A stretch of DNA of 64,000 nt from Spisula solida. Taxonomy: Eukaryota > Mollusca > Bivalvia > Venerida > Mactridae. The notes under the pieces were generated by a model. It worked only from the letters and a program-made list of their open reading frames with translations, did not search any database and was not told where the DNA came from. Both the position numbers and the translations under genes were made by a program. The stretch covers positions 34,862,760-34,926,759 of the forward strand of contig OX365947.1 of assembly GCA_947247005.1 (NCBI GenBank). The letters run 5' to 3'. Positions 49,159 through 60,584 of this stretch are shown one piece after another (position 1 is the stretch's first letter; the number at the start of each line of letters is the position of its first letter).

Positions 49159-49697
49159 TCCTCTAAAGTGACATGGAAAATTTGGATCCTTTCAATGAGA
49201 CATATAAACTAACTGATATACATGCACTTTATGTATAAGCGTGAGGTATCCCAAAGTATCATGGACACATGCTATTACAGTAAAAGTATGCTAGTAAATG
49301 GGACTGAGATGCCGGGTGTTGAATGTTTCAATATACATGTACATAATTATATAATCACAGACTGGCGTACATTAAATGTAAAGGCATTACTTGAAATAAT
49401 GTAGAGTTATGTAGTTTCAAACAATATCTTTATGAACTAAATATATGCAAGGGTGGTCATGTTCAATTCTACGCAATAATTGATAACAGTTCGTCGCTAG
49501 TTCATCTGGCATGGTATTTGTCGACTTGTACTACGTCTAATTCTGCCAATGTATTAATCTTGTTTAAAAAGCACTTCAGAAAGACTACTGATATTCTAAC
49601 CTGCCATCCCATCTCCAGTTAAAATGCTTAAAAGCTATAATGTGGGCACCTGTGTCATGTGGACAGAATTCTAGATTTTGTTTAGATATTTATGATA

Positions 49698-52116
49698 CGA
49701 GGGTTGTTCAAATTGGAATGCAACTAAGCCCATAAAAAGTTATCCTTGATAGATTCTAATGAAACAAGCCTTCGAGCCCATTGTAGTATTCATCTCCGAT
49801 ATATATGCCAAGTTTCATTCAGTTATTCCATTTTTAAAATGCGATTTTGTTATCATTCTTAAGTCCACTGTGTATATACTGGACATGAGCCAAACCGAGA
49901 TCTTAACGTACCAGATATTTTTTCCGACAATGCAATGCAAGAGTCATTTGAAACAAATAAAGATCACAAGGGACAATGATTGACAAATAAGGATGGTCGG
50001 AAAGTTTAAGAACCTTCACGCTTCTCAGAAAATCGCGTTAATGGCTGCTGCAGGTGGAGGTCCATTGCTCTGCAATAGCATGTCATCCTTCAAATATTAG
50101 GCTAAGCAGCGATTGTCGGAGTATTTCTTCAATTTCTGACGGAATGTACCTTTATTAAGCTTAGCATTTACCCATTGTCCATTGTATACATCAAATTTAA
50201 TAGTAGAAACTTGGCTTATATGGGAAAAGGTGTACATTTCTACTTGGCGTTTTTCAATGCATATTTTTGTTCTGTCTTTGTTGGCCCATATTTGTTTATG
50301 GATCTGTCGCATGGGTGACAAAATGGACCCTTGTAAGTGGTGATTACATTTGCAAACGGTCGAAATTTTGTATCTAGAAACTTGTTTTAACTGTTTTTGG
50401 ACGGTTTGCAAGGGCATATGTGCTGGCGTCTCGAAGCAGATAGGGGTACCCAAACTACACTTATCGTCCTAATTTTTGTAATATGCTTGATAATTGTATG
50501 AATAGCTCTTTAAGCTTCTTGCCTAAGTTTAAATACTCCACCAGTTTCCAGAAAAATATTTGATTTTCTTAACCCTTTTCTAGTATGTTACGGTATTTGG
50601 ATGGCGTGCATGGGTATCATTTCCAAATAAAGTTTTTTAAACTTTTAAACTATCAAATAGTTGATGAATAAAACATAACATGACACCATTTCACCATACA
50701 AGTTATTTTAAATATTGTATTTGCTCCCGCATTAAGAAAATCAAAGCACTGAAAGTACTGCTGTGTGGCGTACTGATGCCATTAAATCCAATATCGAATC
50801 CAGGTTGTATCATAATTTTATGTCACAGTTCTGATAAGCCCACCCTTACTCAAACATTTGTGCTGCTAAAGACACCAAGAGAACCAGCAGTTACCTGGAA
50901 CTTACTTAAGTAACTGCTGAGCATCAATGAAGGGGTATTTACAAATACCATTTTTAACGACTTGGAGAATTCGACCAGTGTCAAGATAACTGACTGTTTA
51001 TTCTCCGTATGACCACGCATGTTAATTAAATGACACTCTATATTAACGTATGTAAAAGGGGTAAACATGGCGTCGCTCCCACATATCGATCGGCCGATTA
51101 ATGCTTTAAAAACAAGTTTTACATTTTATAAAACCTTTAAGTATTAGCTTTTAAAACAAGCTTTAACGAACAAAATCGATCGAATATTAAATTAATAATT
51201 GATGATTTTCGACCGTTTATTTGGTATAAAACGGGATATTTTAAACTTACTTTTACGCGGAACGGATTCTTACTCGTCGCCGTGGATTAACTAATTAGGG
51301 TATCGTGTTGAATGTTGTCTAAAAGAGAGACATATATCTCTGCTTCATTACAAGCTTTAAATATTCCAAATCGGATAATAGATACGAAAATTATGAGGTC
51401 TTATATAAAGCATGGTAGAAATTGACCAGTGCGTTTAACGCTTACCGCGATAACATCGTTAATCGGCCGATCGATATGTACGTAGAACTATTTCAGTTCC
51501 CCCCACCAGCTATATATAGCATCAATGTTTGTATACAACATAATTAGGTCATCGTCTGCAATGTGCAGCGGCGGAGTGATTTACATACGTTACAGTATAC
51601 GATTGAAAACCGTGGGAACTATTAGATTCCCGCCACCAGTGAGAACATTCGTTGGTAGTAAAAATATAGTCCGTTGCTGAATGATTTGCTATAAAAATCC
51701 TCTAAAAATAAAAGTCTGATAAAATTGTTGGTCTTAATATAAGTAAATGTTGGTAATGTAAACAAATCAGGTCCAATGATACGTGTAACCTGTGTTGCAT
51801 GCTTGTAATATTGTTCAAATCATAGAACTATTTATTTGCCGAGGCCTAATGCGTTAAATTGGTCGTAAGCTGAAAAGTGATAATATCATTGTGTGGCGTT
51901 TACGCCACACAAAAACCATTCTTATATAAGCATTAGTATACACAAGTGACAGTGTTAATTGACGTATTGTTACAGTTACACTGAACGGATTTGAAAATGT
52001 GAGGTATCAATTTAAAGCTAATACAATGATCTTTGACATACAACTCACTATTTGTATAAATTAATTGATACAAGAAAAATATAGTATCACTTGCATTCCA
52101 ATTTGAACAACCCTCG
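49698..52116. mobile_element. 2.4-kb mariner-like inverted-repeat element
   Basis: Left end CGAGGGTTGTTCAAATTGGA (then ATGCAA) and right end TTGCATTCCAATTTGAAC followed by AACCCTCG form a terminal inverted repeat of about 26 bp. The CGAGGGTTGTTCAAA start is typical of mariner elements. TA precedes the left end and TT follows the right, a decayed TA duplication. I find no transposase D..D..D motif. The interior holds an unrecognised 118-codon minus-strand frame (50,097-50,453) and a nested inverted-repeat element (51,081-51,479). It separates the two Mab-21-type genes. Confidence 0.7.
51081..51479. mobile_element. 399-bp element with a perfect 21-bp inverted repeat, nested in the mariner-like element
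   Basis: Left ACATATCGATCGGCCGATTA plus A, right T plus TAATCGGCCGATCGATATGT, complementary at all 21 positions. The repeat is itself partly palindromic (CGATCGGCCGAT). The interior is AT-rich with further ATCGATCGA sites and no coding frame. Confidence 0.65.
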
Positions 52117-52169
52117 TTATGTATGTTATGTCTGTTTTATATTATTGTATATTTATGAATTATTTCAAT

Positions 52170-52900
52170 TAATATTCCTTATTATAATACCCCAACAAAA
52201 TGTAGTTTGGGAGAATATAGGAGAGAGCTTGTCTGTATGACTGTCAGTCCGTTGGTATGTTGGTTTCTGGACCATAACTTAAATTATGAATGAAATATTT
52301 TGAAGAAACATGCTGTATATCTAGACTGTAAATAAGCCGCTCAAGTTTGAAAGTGGGGTTGAGGGGGTCGACGTCACTGTTCCTATTACAAAAAAATCAG
52401 TTTCTAGACCATAACTTAAGTTAGGAATCGGCCATTGTGATGAAACTTACTGTATCAATAGCGTGTGTGAACATGCCGCTCCAGGTTGAAAGTGGTGATG
52501 GTTGAGCCAAGGTGACTGTTAGTCAGGTACTAAAAAAAGAAAATCAGTTTCCGCTCAATAACCTAGTTAGGAATGAGCTATTGTGATGAAACTTGCTGTA
52601 TAAATAGCGTATGTGAACATGCCGCTCCAGGTTTAAAGTGGTGATGGTTGGGTCAAGGTCACTGTTAGCCTGTTACTAAAAATAGAAAATCAGTTTCCGC
52701 TCAATAACTTAAAAGTTGTGATGAAACTTGTATAAATAGCGTATGTGAATATGCCGCTCCAGGTTGAAAGTGGTGATGGTTGGGTCAATGTCACTGTTAG
52801 TCTATTACTAAGAATTGAATACCAGTCTTCGCCCAATAACTTTTGTTGGGAATGAGATATTTTGTTGACATTTACTGCAAAGATATTTTGTATGAAGATT
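52170..52900. repeat. dispersed bivalve-type repeat, about 140-bp subunits
   Basis: Starts near TAATACCCCAACAAAATGTA and contains about five diverged subunits: AGTTTC..GACCATAACTTAAGT, GTGATGAAACTTGCTGTAT, AACATGCCGCTCCAGGTT, AAAGTGGTGATGGTTG. No coding content; class unknown. Confidence 0.6.
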
Positions 52901-53489
52901 AAACAGCGTATATCGATTTGAATAGTGTGCCCAGGATAACGTGATGTTTACAAACATGAAGCAGTTTTGTAAACTATTGGAAAGTTGGTTTGCCACATTA
53001 CCAAAGAAAACAGATAAGGTCAGTTTTGTTCTAAAAACATAACGGATAAATCATTCACACCTGATTAATCCACCTAAATGGATTATACCAAAAAAGGTTG
53101 TTTTAAATGTATGCATATGCAGTTTGTTGGGGTTGATAACGGTAACAATTCACCAAGGAGGGTCTTAAGGATGTTTTGAATTAAATATCTTACGATGAAT
53201 ATAAATTGTTTTCATTGTTAATTGCATGGTGATATAGCACAGAGAATTTGACATGATCCTGACCTTTATGCATGAATATATTACAATGTTCTTGCGTTGA
53301 ATATATAAATTTCCGCGAGCATACCGTGCAATATCGGTCCTTTAGATTTGTGTTGGTATTACACCTCGAGTGTCTTCTTGATACTTTCCGCTTATAAAAA
53401 CATACAACCAGGATTTTAAATATATACAAGAAATCAGCTGTTGAATTATGGTAAAAAAAGTTCGAGAGTCGTGTCAAATTCTCTGGACT

Positions 53490-53640
53490 ATATCGCTGGC
53501 TTAGAACTATAAGACTCGCGCATATTTGAAATCTGCATCTCAAGGCGCTTCTTATGATCCATCGCAAGTGGTCATATTGACCAAACTTTCTTGTTTATTC
53601 AAAATATTGATTTTGTACTTATGACCTTCTAATTTGTGTA
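53490..53640 (+). mobile_element. MITE family B copy, right end lost
   Basis: Left terminus ATATCGCTGGCTTAGAA and internal ATCTGCATCTCAAGGCGCTT match the other family B copies. The TAAGCCAGCGATAT terminus is missing on the right. Confidence 0.6.
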
Positions 53641-53755
53641 CATGTATTGCTGTTTTTTTTACAATATCGCCGGCTAACCGGTGCAAATGTGGTCATGTTT
53701 TCCAGATTACATTTATATTAATCATTTGATTACTTTTGATAATGTATCATGTTGT

Positions 53756-54042
53756 TATACCCCCAGACACGAAGTACACAATAGTATGGGGGGGCTATAT
53801 TGGAGTCATGATTGAGGTTGGTTGGTCCGTAGGATTTTGTCCGCGCTATTTCTCTGTACATAACCATTTGTCGGATTTCAATAAAACATTGTATGACTGA
53901 TCAGTACCAAGTCTAGTTGTGCAAATCGTACGCGCATGTAAGTCGGGTCAATTTTAAGGGAGTCGTTGTCCTTTGTTTTTTACTCTATCAAACAGTATGT
54001 GGGGGTAGTCATCATATTCAGTGGTATTTCTTGTTTAATATG
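53756..54042 (+). repeat. TATACCCCCAGA repeat family, copy 1
   Basis: Opens TATACCCCCAGACACGAAGT, has TTTGTCCGCGCTATTTCTCT in the middle and ends GGGGGTAGTCATCATATTCA with GTGGTATTTCTTGTTT. A second, longer copy lies at 54,983-55,500. Opposed ACCCCC and GGGGGT ends suggest an inverted-repeat element. Confidence 0.6.
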
Positions 54043-54234
54043 TGTTCCCTGAAAACAATATAATTGTATGTATACTCTTTGACATATGTGAATATTGAAA
54101 CAAAATAAAAACAGTTTCTGTTGCTACTAGCAATTTCACAACACCATTGTTATTTCATGACGTATTGTTTTGTCATATTAGATATCTGTTTTCTTTGTTT
54201 GTTTTACTGGCTTTTATGTTATTATGCATCTATC

Positions 54235-54540
54235 AATGTTTTCCCCCAGGGGGGGGGGGGGGCCTGACCCAGGGGAATTTGACATGTTTTCTTTTTCAAA
54301 GTCTAAATTCTCACCCTAGAGCAAGGGCAATTTGTCAAAACCCCCTCACTGGGAGATGCTTTACATACCACCCGGGATCACAATTTTGGCCAAAGTCCAT
54401 TTCCTCGGGACTCGGCACCGTTCTGTCTGTCAAATTCCCACCTATCGGGAACAGCCTTCTGTCAAAAGTCCCGCGAATGCCCAGAGGGAAAACATTGATA
54501 GGTGGATTATTTCAATACATTAAACGTGCTTTTTAAGACT
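54235..54540. other. GC-richer segment of unknown origin
   Basis: A G14 run (about 54,250) is followed by unusually GC-rich sequence that reads as a 129-codon frame from 54,147 (no confident domain). Composition differs from its surroundings. I suspect an old repeat and do not call a gene. Confidence 0.3.
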
Positions 54541-54982
54541 CAAGGAACAGACCAGTAACTCATCAACATAATTATAATAGTAATACAATATTAAAAACGG
54601 TTTATATAAGGAAACAACACCCTAGTAGTTGTGTATACATGTAGAGAGTAAGCACATATACGGAGCCCTTTATTAGCAAATGTCAGTGAAAAACATGTCA
54701 CGCCCAACCTGAGAATCAAACCCCGATCTAATAGGTCTTAGTCTAGCACTCGACTACTAGTAATTAGACAAAGTGTTGCAGATCATGTTGCTTGGAGATG
54801 ATGGCTTTGGAGAGAGACTGTACTGTGTCTTCAAGAAGCTTTATTTTATTTCATTGGAAAAAGATATTTTACTAGATAGACAAAGCATTCACCATAGCTT
54901 TTGCGCTTCTCATGGTTGTTGCTTTTAAGGTCTTTGAAAACGAGTTTGGTTTCCTTTTCTATCAACTATTTTTTATTAATTA

Positions 54983-55500
54983 TACCCCCAGATACAAAGT
55001 ATATGGTGGCTAAATTGGAGTCAGCTTGAGGCTGGTCGGTTGGTCTGTTGGTCTATTTCTCTGTAATCATTGGTAGGATTTTAATGAAACTTAGTATTAC
55101 TATGTACCATGTCTAGTTGTACATATCATCAGCGCACATTGGTCGAACACATTTTAAGGGAGTTATTGCCCTATGTTTTTACACTTATAAATTTTGTCCG
55201 CGATATTTCTCTGTAACCAATGGTCGGATTTCATTGCTTGGCTGCAGGACTGATCATTACAAAAATTAGTTTTGCGTATCGTAGGCACACGTTTGTCATG
55301 TCAGTTTTGAGGAAGTAACGGTCATATGTATCTTTACACTTACACATTTTGTCCGCCCTATTTCTCTGTAACCATTGATTGGATTTCAGGAAGTTTGCAT
55401 TACCAAGTCTAGTCGTACATATTGTCAGAGCACATTGGGGTCACTGTGTCAAGCAGTATCTGGGGGTATTCATCACATTCAGTGATATTTCTTGTTGTTT
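54983..55500 (+). repeat. TATACCCCCAGA repeat family, copy 2, abutting the second Mab-21 gene
   Basis: Opens TATACCCCCAGATACAAAGT, contains three degenerate subunits with TTTGTCCGC.ATTTCTCTGT and ends GGGGGTATTCATCACATTCA with GTGATATTTCTTGTT. The pyrimidine-rich end runs directly into the open reading frame of the Mab-21-like gene. Confidence 0.65.
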
Positions 55501-55575
55501 ATTGAAGGCAAAGATGAAACAAAGAACTGTGGCGTCCCTTGTGAACATTTTACGTTTGCTACCAAGTACATTCAG

Positions 55576-57315
55576 ATGAGTGATATCATAATAACAGGCA
55601 AGAAAACTTACTTACAAAGTGAAAACAAAATGTTCACGTCCGAGATCTATCATCCAATCAGTGACATTATGAATGCTCTCATAATAGATAGCGAGAAACG
55701 GTCCATAAATAATGAGAAAACAACCTGTACTGAAATACCAAATGATACTTTTGTTGTTAACTCTAGAGACGGTGCTAATTGTAAAGATCTAGTATGTGAC
55801 AACAATGACTGTCTCCCGGGTTATACCAAATTGATGCCTGTTGAACATTGGCGCTGGCCAAAGGTTTTGGACAAAGGACACTATCTGACTCATTTGAAAC
55901 CAGTTGGAATCAATGAAAGCAGCAATGATTATAAACGATCAGCGTCGAGGAGTATGCTGGCTTTTAGATGTGAATGGCCAAAAGGGGCGCAGGAATGGAT
56001 TGAACGTCCAAGAAAATATGGATGGCCACCAGAAGATGTGAAGGACGATATAGAACATCACTGTTGCCTTGTTATACCACAGAGTCACCCATCTAGTGAT
56101 GATGTTACGGAATGGAAATATACTTTCCATAAAGCTGAATATATTCTAGCTGAAAAAGCACTGTCAATCCCACAACTTGAGTGTTTTCATATCATCAAAC
56201 TTATGCTTGAGAACATACAAAGGGACAGTAAACTAAATTTTAGAGCTCTAAAGCAAGTTTTCTTCTACACATGCGAAGAACTTGGTGACCAACTTTGGCA
56301 TTGTGATACATTAGCATGCATTCATATGTTCGTAGATCGATTGTTGATAAACTTGAGACATAGGGTTATAAAGGGATATTTCTTTGAGCAGGAAAACTTC
56401 CTAGACGATGAGCTAAATGGTGATGCACTAGATAAGTGTATAAGTGACCTTGAAGTTCTTAAAAATCACACATTTCCTTTGTTATATTTCACATTCGATG
56501 CCTATGTGCAACTCAACACCTCTCTGAATATGTTGTTTGACCGTCTGATTGAAGATGTACTATATAATGCTACATCTATTGACTACAATGCTACAGTTCA
56601 CAGTTGCTTCTTGCCATTGGTAACAGAAGGAGTATCAACGTTGTGGCATTCTAAGCACTACTGTGATGCTTTTAATCGCAGTATGAGAGCCGTCCATCAG
56701 ATAAACTCAATACGTCAGACAACATATCAACTATCTCAGCAGGATGTGATACTATGTGTTCTTAACTCACTGAGTTCATCGCTTAACAAATGGTTGTATG
56801 CATTCTATGCTGATCTACGTCTTGGAACGAGTTATGTAGACACTGTGAGTGACCACCAATCACCTGTCTCACTGCGTAATGTGTATGGTCCTACACTGGC
56901 AGATTACGTGCATCAGAAACATGGTTCACTGACAGTTCCATTTGAATTGGTACAAGTAGCAAATCTCGGTCAGACTTCAGTAGCCTTCCTTGGTGTGCTT
57001 GAACAACTACAGATGCCGATGGACATCTATGGTAGTGTTATTTATCAATGCACGAGCCATACAGGACTGATTCTAAAGTCTTTTTCATCAATAGATGTTA
57101 GAGATCATAAATTGGTGCTCAAAGATGTAACAGAACTCGTGTACAAGATTCGTATTCATTGTCTACAAGAAAAGATAGCATCAAGTGAAATCGAGATGGC
57201 TAAGAACTTGTTAGCGATAGCTCATATTCACAAAGAAAACGGAAATTTGAAACAGTTTGAAGCAATGGTGGATGAAGCCAAGACCATTTTGGAACGTTCA
57301 GACAAAAAACCTTGA
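55576..57315 (+). CDS. Mab-21-like protein without OTU domain, 579 aa from ATG (frame open from 55,492)
   Basis: A second member of the same family. Residues about 130-290 give the Mab-21 C-terminal pattern: FRCEWPKGAQEWIERPR, KYGWPPEDV, LVIPQSH, EWKYTFHKAEYIL, FYTCEEL, GYFFEQENFL. It shares with its neighbour a KLMP motif and the WP-x2-A-x-EW-x2-R block, so the two are paralogues. The N-terminal part lacks visible nucleotidyltransferase motifs. The C-terminal end is helical (LLAIAHIHKENGNLKQFEAM) and may be TPR-like. The ATG at 55,576 is the first in frame; a splice acceptor (TTTATTGAAG) ending 55,507 would instead make this a 3' exon. Stop TGA at 57,315; AATAAA signals near 57,555 and 57,618. 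Confidence 0.8.
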   Translation: MSDIIITGKKTYLQSENKMFTSEIYHPISDIMNALIIDSEKRSINNEKTTCTEIPNDTFVVNSRDGANCKDLVCDNNDCLPGYTKLMPVEHWRWPKVLDKGHYLTHLKPVGINESSNDYKRSASRSMLAFRCEWPKGAQEWIERPRKYGWPPEDVKDDIEHHCCLVIPQSHPSSDDVTEWKYTFHKAEYILAEKALSIPQLECFHIIKLMLENIQRDSKLNFRALKQVFFYTCEELGDQLWHCDTLACIHMFVDRLLINLRHRVIKGYFFEQENFLDDELNGDALDKCISDLEVLKNHTFPLLYFTFDAYVQLNTSLNMLFDRLIEDVLYNATSIDYNATVHSCFLPLVTEGVSTLWHSKHYCDAFNRSMRAVHQINSIRQTTYQLSQQDVILCVLNSLSSSLNKWLYAFYADLRLGTSYVDTVSDHQSPVSLRNVYGPTLADYVHQKHGSLTVPFELVQVANLGQTSVAFLGVLEQLQMPMDIYGSVIYQCTSHTGLILKSFSSIDVRDHKLVLKDVTELVYKIRIHCLQEKIASSEIEMAKNLLAIAHIHKENGNLKQFEAMVDEAKTILERSDKKP

Positions 57316-57319
57316 GAAG

Positions 57320-57775
57320 CTGAAATGAATAGTATAAGTAGTACAGGTGTATCATAATGTAATCATGTATGGTGTTTTTACATGACACTCATTAAGAGAA
57401 ATATGTGTGAAATTTCACCATCAAACTAGTGTTTTACCAGTTAGTTTCATTCAGTTTTTGGCCATTCAAACTTGTTAGTGTGTGCTTAGGAGTTATTAGC
57501 TATGCGAAATTAATTGTTCACACCATTGCCTTTGAGACATTGTCAAATGTACCTAAATAAATGTATACTCATTGTGCGTAACTGTGATTATGGCTTATTG
57601 TGATAAACTTTTATTGGAAATAAAATTATAAATTTGCTTCATGTTTCCAATTGATTTGTAAAGTAATACATGTACATTTCCGCTCATTAAATTACACCTT
57701 TATATAGCACAATCATTCGATCCTTTATTCTGTCAGGTTTAACATCACTTTTCAACAATACATACAGTACATTAA
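57320..57775. other. 3' flank of the second Mab-21 gene
   Basis: AT-rich sequence with AATAAA at about 57,555 and 57,618, plausible polyadenylation signals for the plus-strand gene. Nothing else seen. Confidence 0.5.
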
Positions 57776-57779
57776 GAAA

Positions 57780-58140
57780 ACTCAGTGATAACGCACTGGA
57801 CTGCTAATCCAGAGGTTGAGGGTTCAGGTTGAGGGTTCAATATTCTTCATGGGAACTGACATTTCTGTAATTCTATTCGTAATCTGACCAAGTCGACTGG
57901 TTAAATGTGCTAGGATCGGTGCTATACACCAGGCACATTAAATAACCAGGCTGTCTATTCGAAATAAGCGCTAGGCGCACTCTTAACGTCTCTCTCCTGC
58001 TTCGGGGGCTTTCTCTGTCTGTCACTCTGGTCAGATCATGCTGTATATCTGCACTGGTGTAGGATGGACTTGTGGCTGCAAATTCCTTCGAACGCGAGTC
58101 CCTTGAAAAGGGCGCTATATAAATCTGATATGCATTCAAA
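57780..58140 (+). mobile_element. tRNA-derived SINE with duplicated B-box segment
   Basis: The tRNA-Ser-like head has CTCAGTGATAACGCA and an anticodon arm CTGGACTGCTAATCCAG (perfect 5-bp stem, GCT loop). GGTTGAGGGTTCA follows twice in tandem, so the B box is duplicated. The body contains CGTCTCTCTCCTGCTTCGGG and the tail GGCGCTATATAAATCTG. The minus-strand frame over the body is a by-product. Confidence 0.7.
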
Positions 58141-58431
58141 CATTTCGTTTGGAGTTACCCTACCTATTCACAAAAATTCCAGCGACAACTTTTTTGGCCT
58201 TTCAAGTGGCATTTGATGTTTTACACTATATGCATACATATCATAACAAATCTGATTTTTTTTAAATCACTACCTACACCTACTCACCTAAATATGCCTG
58301 GGTCGGGCAACTCTAAACATAGAATTTAGCCATTTCAGCCTAATTAGTGCTTTGGTTAACCAACTTGCACTAAATTTCTCCTGTACAACTGACGGATTAC
58401 TTCTCCTTATCAGTCAAGGGTTTGATTAACT

Positions 58432-58487
58432 GCCTCCATAGCTGTGCGTGACGAGTGTGAGAGGTCCTGGGTTCAATTCCAGGCGGC
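58432..58487 (+). repeat. truncated tRNA-like sequence
   Basis: Begins GCCTCCATAGC, ends GGCGGC and has a well-paired T arm (CCTGG, GTTCAATT, CCAGG). At 56 nt the D/anticodon part is too short for a tRNA. It is similar at the 5' end to the sequence at 1,177-1,245. Confidence 0.4.
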
Positions 58488-58499
58488 ATATCATAACAA

Positions 58500-60580
58500 T
58501 CTCTACTCCATTGTGTACATAGACGAGAAGGTAAGCCTGTCATTTCGTACTTTTGACAATTATGACCCATTTTCACATAAAATTGTTTGCTTCAAGTCCA
58601 ATTTCTAGAATCTATGGGAAATACTTCATCACGGTCAATATCACGTTGTGTACATACATGGATGAGTAGGTAACTCACAATGTGTTTTTATAGACTTATT
58701 GTCCCTTTTCAGCACAGTATACATGTACTGGTATTTCTTCAGGTTGCCATATTTCTGTGACGAGGCGGTATTCTGGGGGAGGGTATTATTTGTCACTGTT
58801 TGACAATTCTTGTTATGCTGTAACCTGAGAAAAAGGTCACATAATGACACTGTGACAAAAACGTAACTCTTTTGTGTATTCTTTCTCATAAAAAAGAGAA
58901 AACTTGAGGTAAAATCTGTACAACCCTATTCTAGGGTGTCAGTTAAATAATATATTAGGAAAAGGGTTTTAACATCACAACACATGATTGTAAAGATTTC
59001 AACAGCGGTTTATTTAAATATAAATGTGTGTAAAAAGTAGAGTAACATGAACACAGAGCAACAATGTGTAACATAGGTAACAAGTTTGGCAAATATATGT
59101 TTACTATCAATGGTGGCAGTCATCTATCTATTTATAAATGAACATTCTAACATAACCTATGATTATGTCTCCCTGTATATAGACAAAGAACAAGATTTAT
59201 GGGATTAAAATTATGAGATAATATCGCTCACTTAGAATGAGAACGTCGTAAGTGCTTCTTACGACCTTATAAGACTCATGCATATGTGAAATCAGCATCG
59301 CAAGGCGCTTCTTATGAGCCTCTTCTTTCATGAAAATCTTAACTGGTCATGTTGACCAAACCGAAGTTTAAAAAGCTTGTTTATCCACAAGTAAGGAGTG
59401 GTTTTCAGATAGTTTTTTTCTTGTTTTCTCAAAATGTCGATTTTGTACTCACAACCTTCTCATTCTAAGCAAGTGATATGACCTGAGGAACACAGGATTT
59501 ACATGCTTTCATTGACCATGTATAGGCAAACCTAGTAGCATACACCCACAAAGTAACTTTACCTTCAGATGCAGATGTACACTGAAAGTCACATTAGTAT
59601 TAAAATGAAATATGTAAAACCATGATATATACCTTTTATTCTACAACAGTTTGTCATCCTGGCGCAATGTTATTAATCACTCAGGCCTAGGGCCGTCATG
59701 GATAATTCCAATTTGTAAGAACTACTTGTTTAACAAGTCTAAAACCTATAGTCCCCTCCGGTCAAAAATCCAGTAGGGGACTAATAATTGTATAGATCTA
59801 TATTTGTTATAATGCTTGCATGTGTATATCTATTTCACATCGTTGTTACAATGTCTTGATTGTGATTGTACAGCACTTCTGAACGTGTAATCACATGTAC
59901 ATGATAAAAGAGCTATGTATAAATAGTAAGATAATCAAGTAATATAACTTCTAGCTGTTATAAAATAACCGGTATATCACGGTTTTTCATTGTTCATTTC
60001 TGAATTATACAGATTCAAAACAAACTTTCGTTTCAAAAACAAAATAATTTCTCCTTTTTCAGCTAGAATACAAAAATTTAAGCAAGATTACATTATACAA
60101 AAGTAAATCATACGTGTACAATGCTATTTAATTAATTGAACACATTTGGCCAAAATACTTCAAACAATACACTTGAGTATATCTCAAACCGTGATATAAA
60201 TTGCAAGAAAAATAAACATGTATGTAAAACAAAAAAATATATATAATGGCAGTGGTGGTTCAGAAATAACTCACATATGTACATTTATAACAATGTACAA
60301 TTAATGCACTATAGACAATTTAGACAATAAACTAGGAAGGTTTTTGACTCAAAACCATACAGAAACAAAAAACATGTCTACGACACTGAGCCATAACCCT
60401 GAATAATCATTGAACGTAAAGTTTCCTAACACTATGCAGTAAGCACAACAAGACTTGGTACCAATTACTTACATGAACTTTCATTGGAATCCAACCAGTG
60501 GTTTGGAAGAATAAGCACAGATTTGCTTATATTTGACCATTATAGATATGCTATGCTCATCAGAACTAGTTACAGCAATG
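58500..60580. other. intergenic with MITE copies
   Basis: Contains MITE B (59,221-59,479), a half copy of the TTATACAATAGTTTG element (about 59,628-59,670) and a small palindrome AGTCCCCTCC...AGTAGGGGACT near 59,752. No gene. Confidence 0.45.
59221..59479 (+). mobile_element. MITE family B, best-preserved copy (259 bp)
   Basis: Termini ATATCGCTCACTTAGAATG and CATTCTAAGCAAGTGATAT are 19-bp inverted repeats with a few mismatches. The interior includes GCATCGCAAGGCGCTTCTTA and CATGTTGACCAAACCGAAGT. Confidence 0.7.
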
Positions 60581-60584
60581 ACAT

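Noticed and set aside
50097..50453. 118-codon minus-strand frame as a mariner transposase
   Set aside because: No helix-turn-helix or D..D34D signature could be seen; kept only as an unrecognised frame within the element.
54147..54536. 129-codon frame after the G14 run
   Set aside because: Composition and the G run suggest a repeat; there is no domain, no splice context, and an overlapping frame is also open.
57873..58139. 88-codon minus-strand frame
   Set aside because: Lies entirely in the body of a tRNA-derived SINE.
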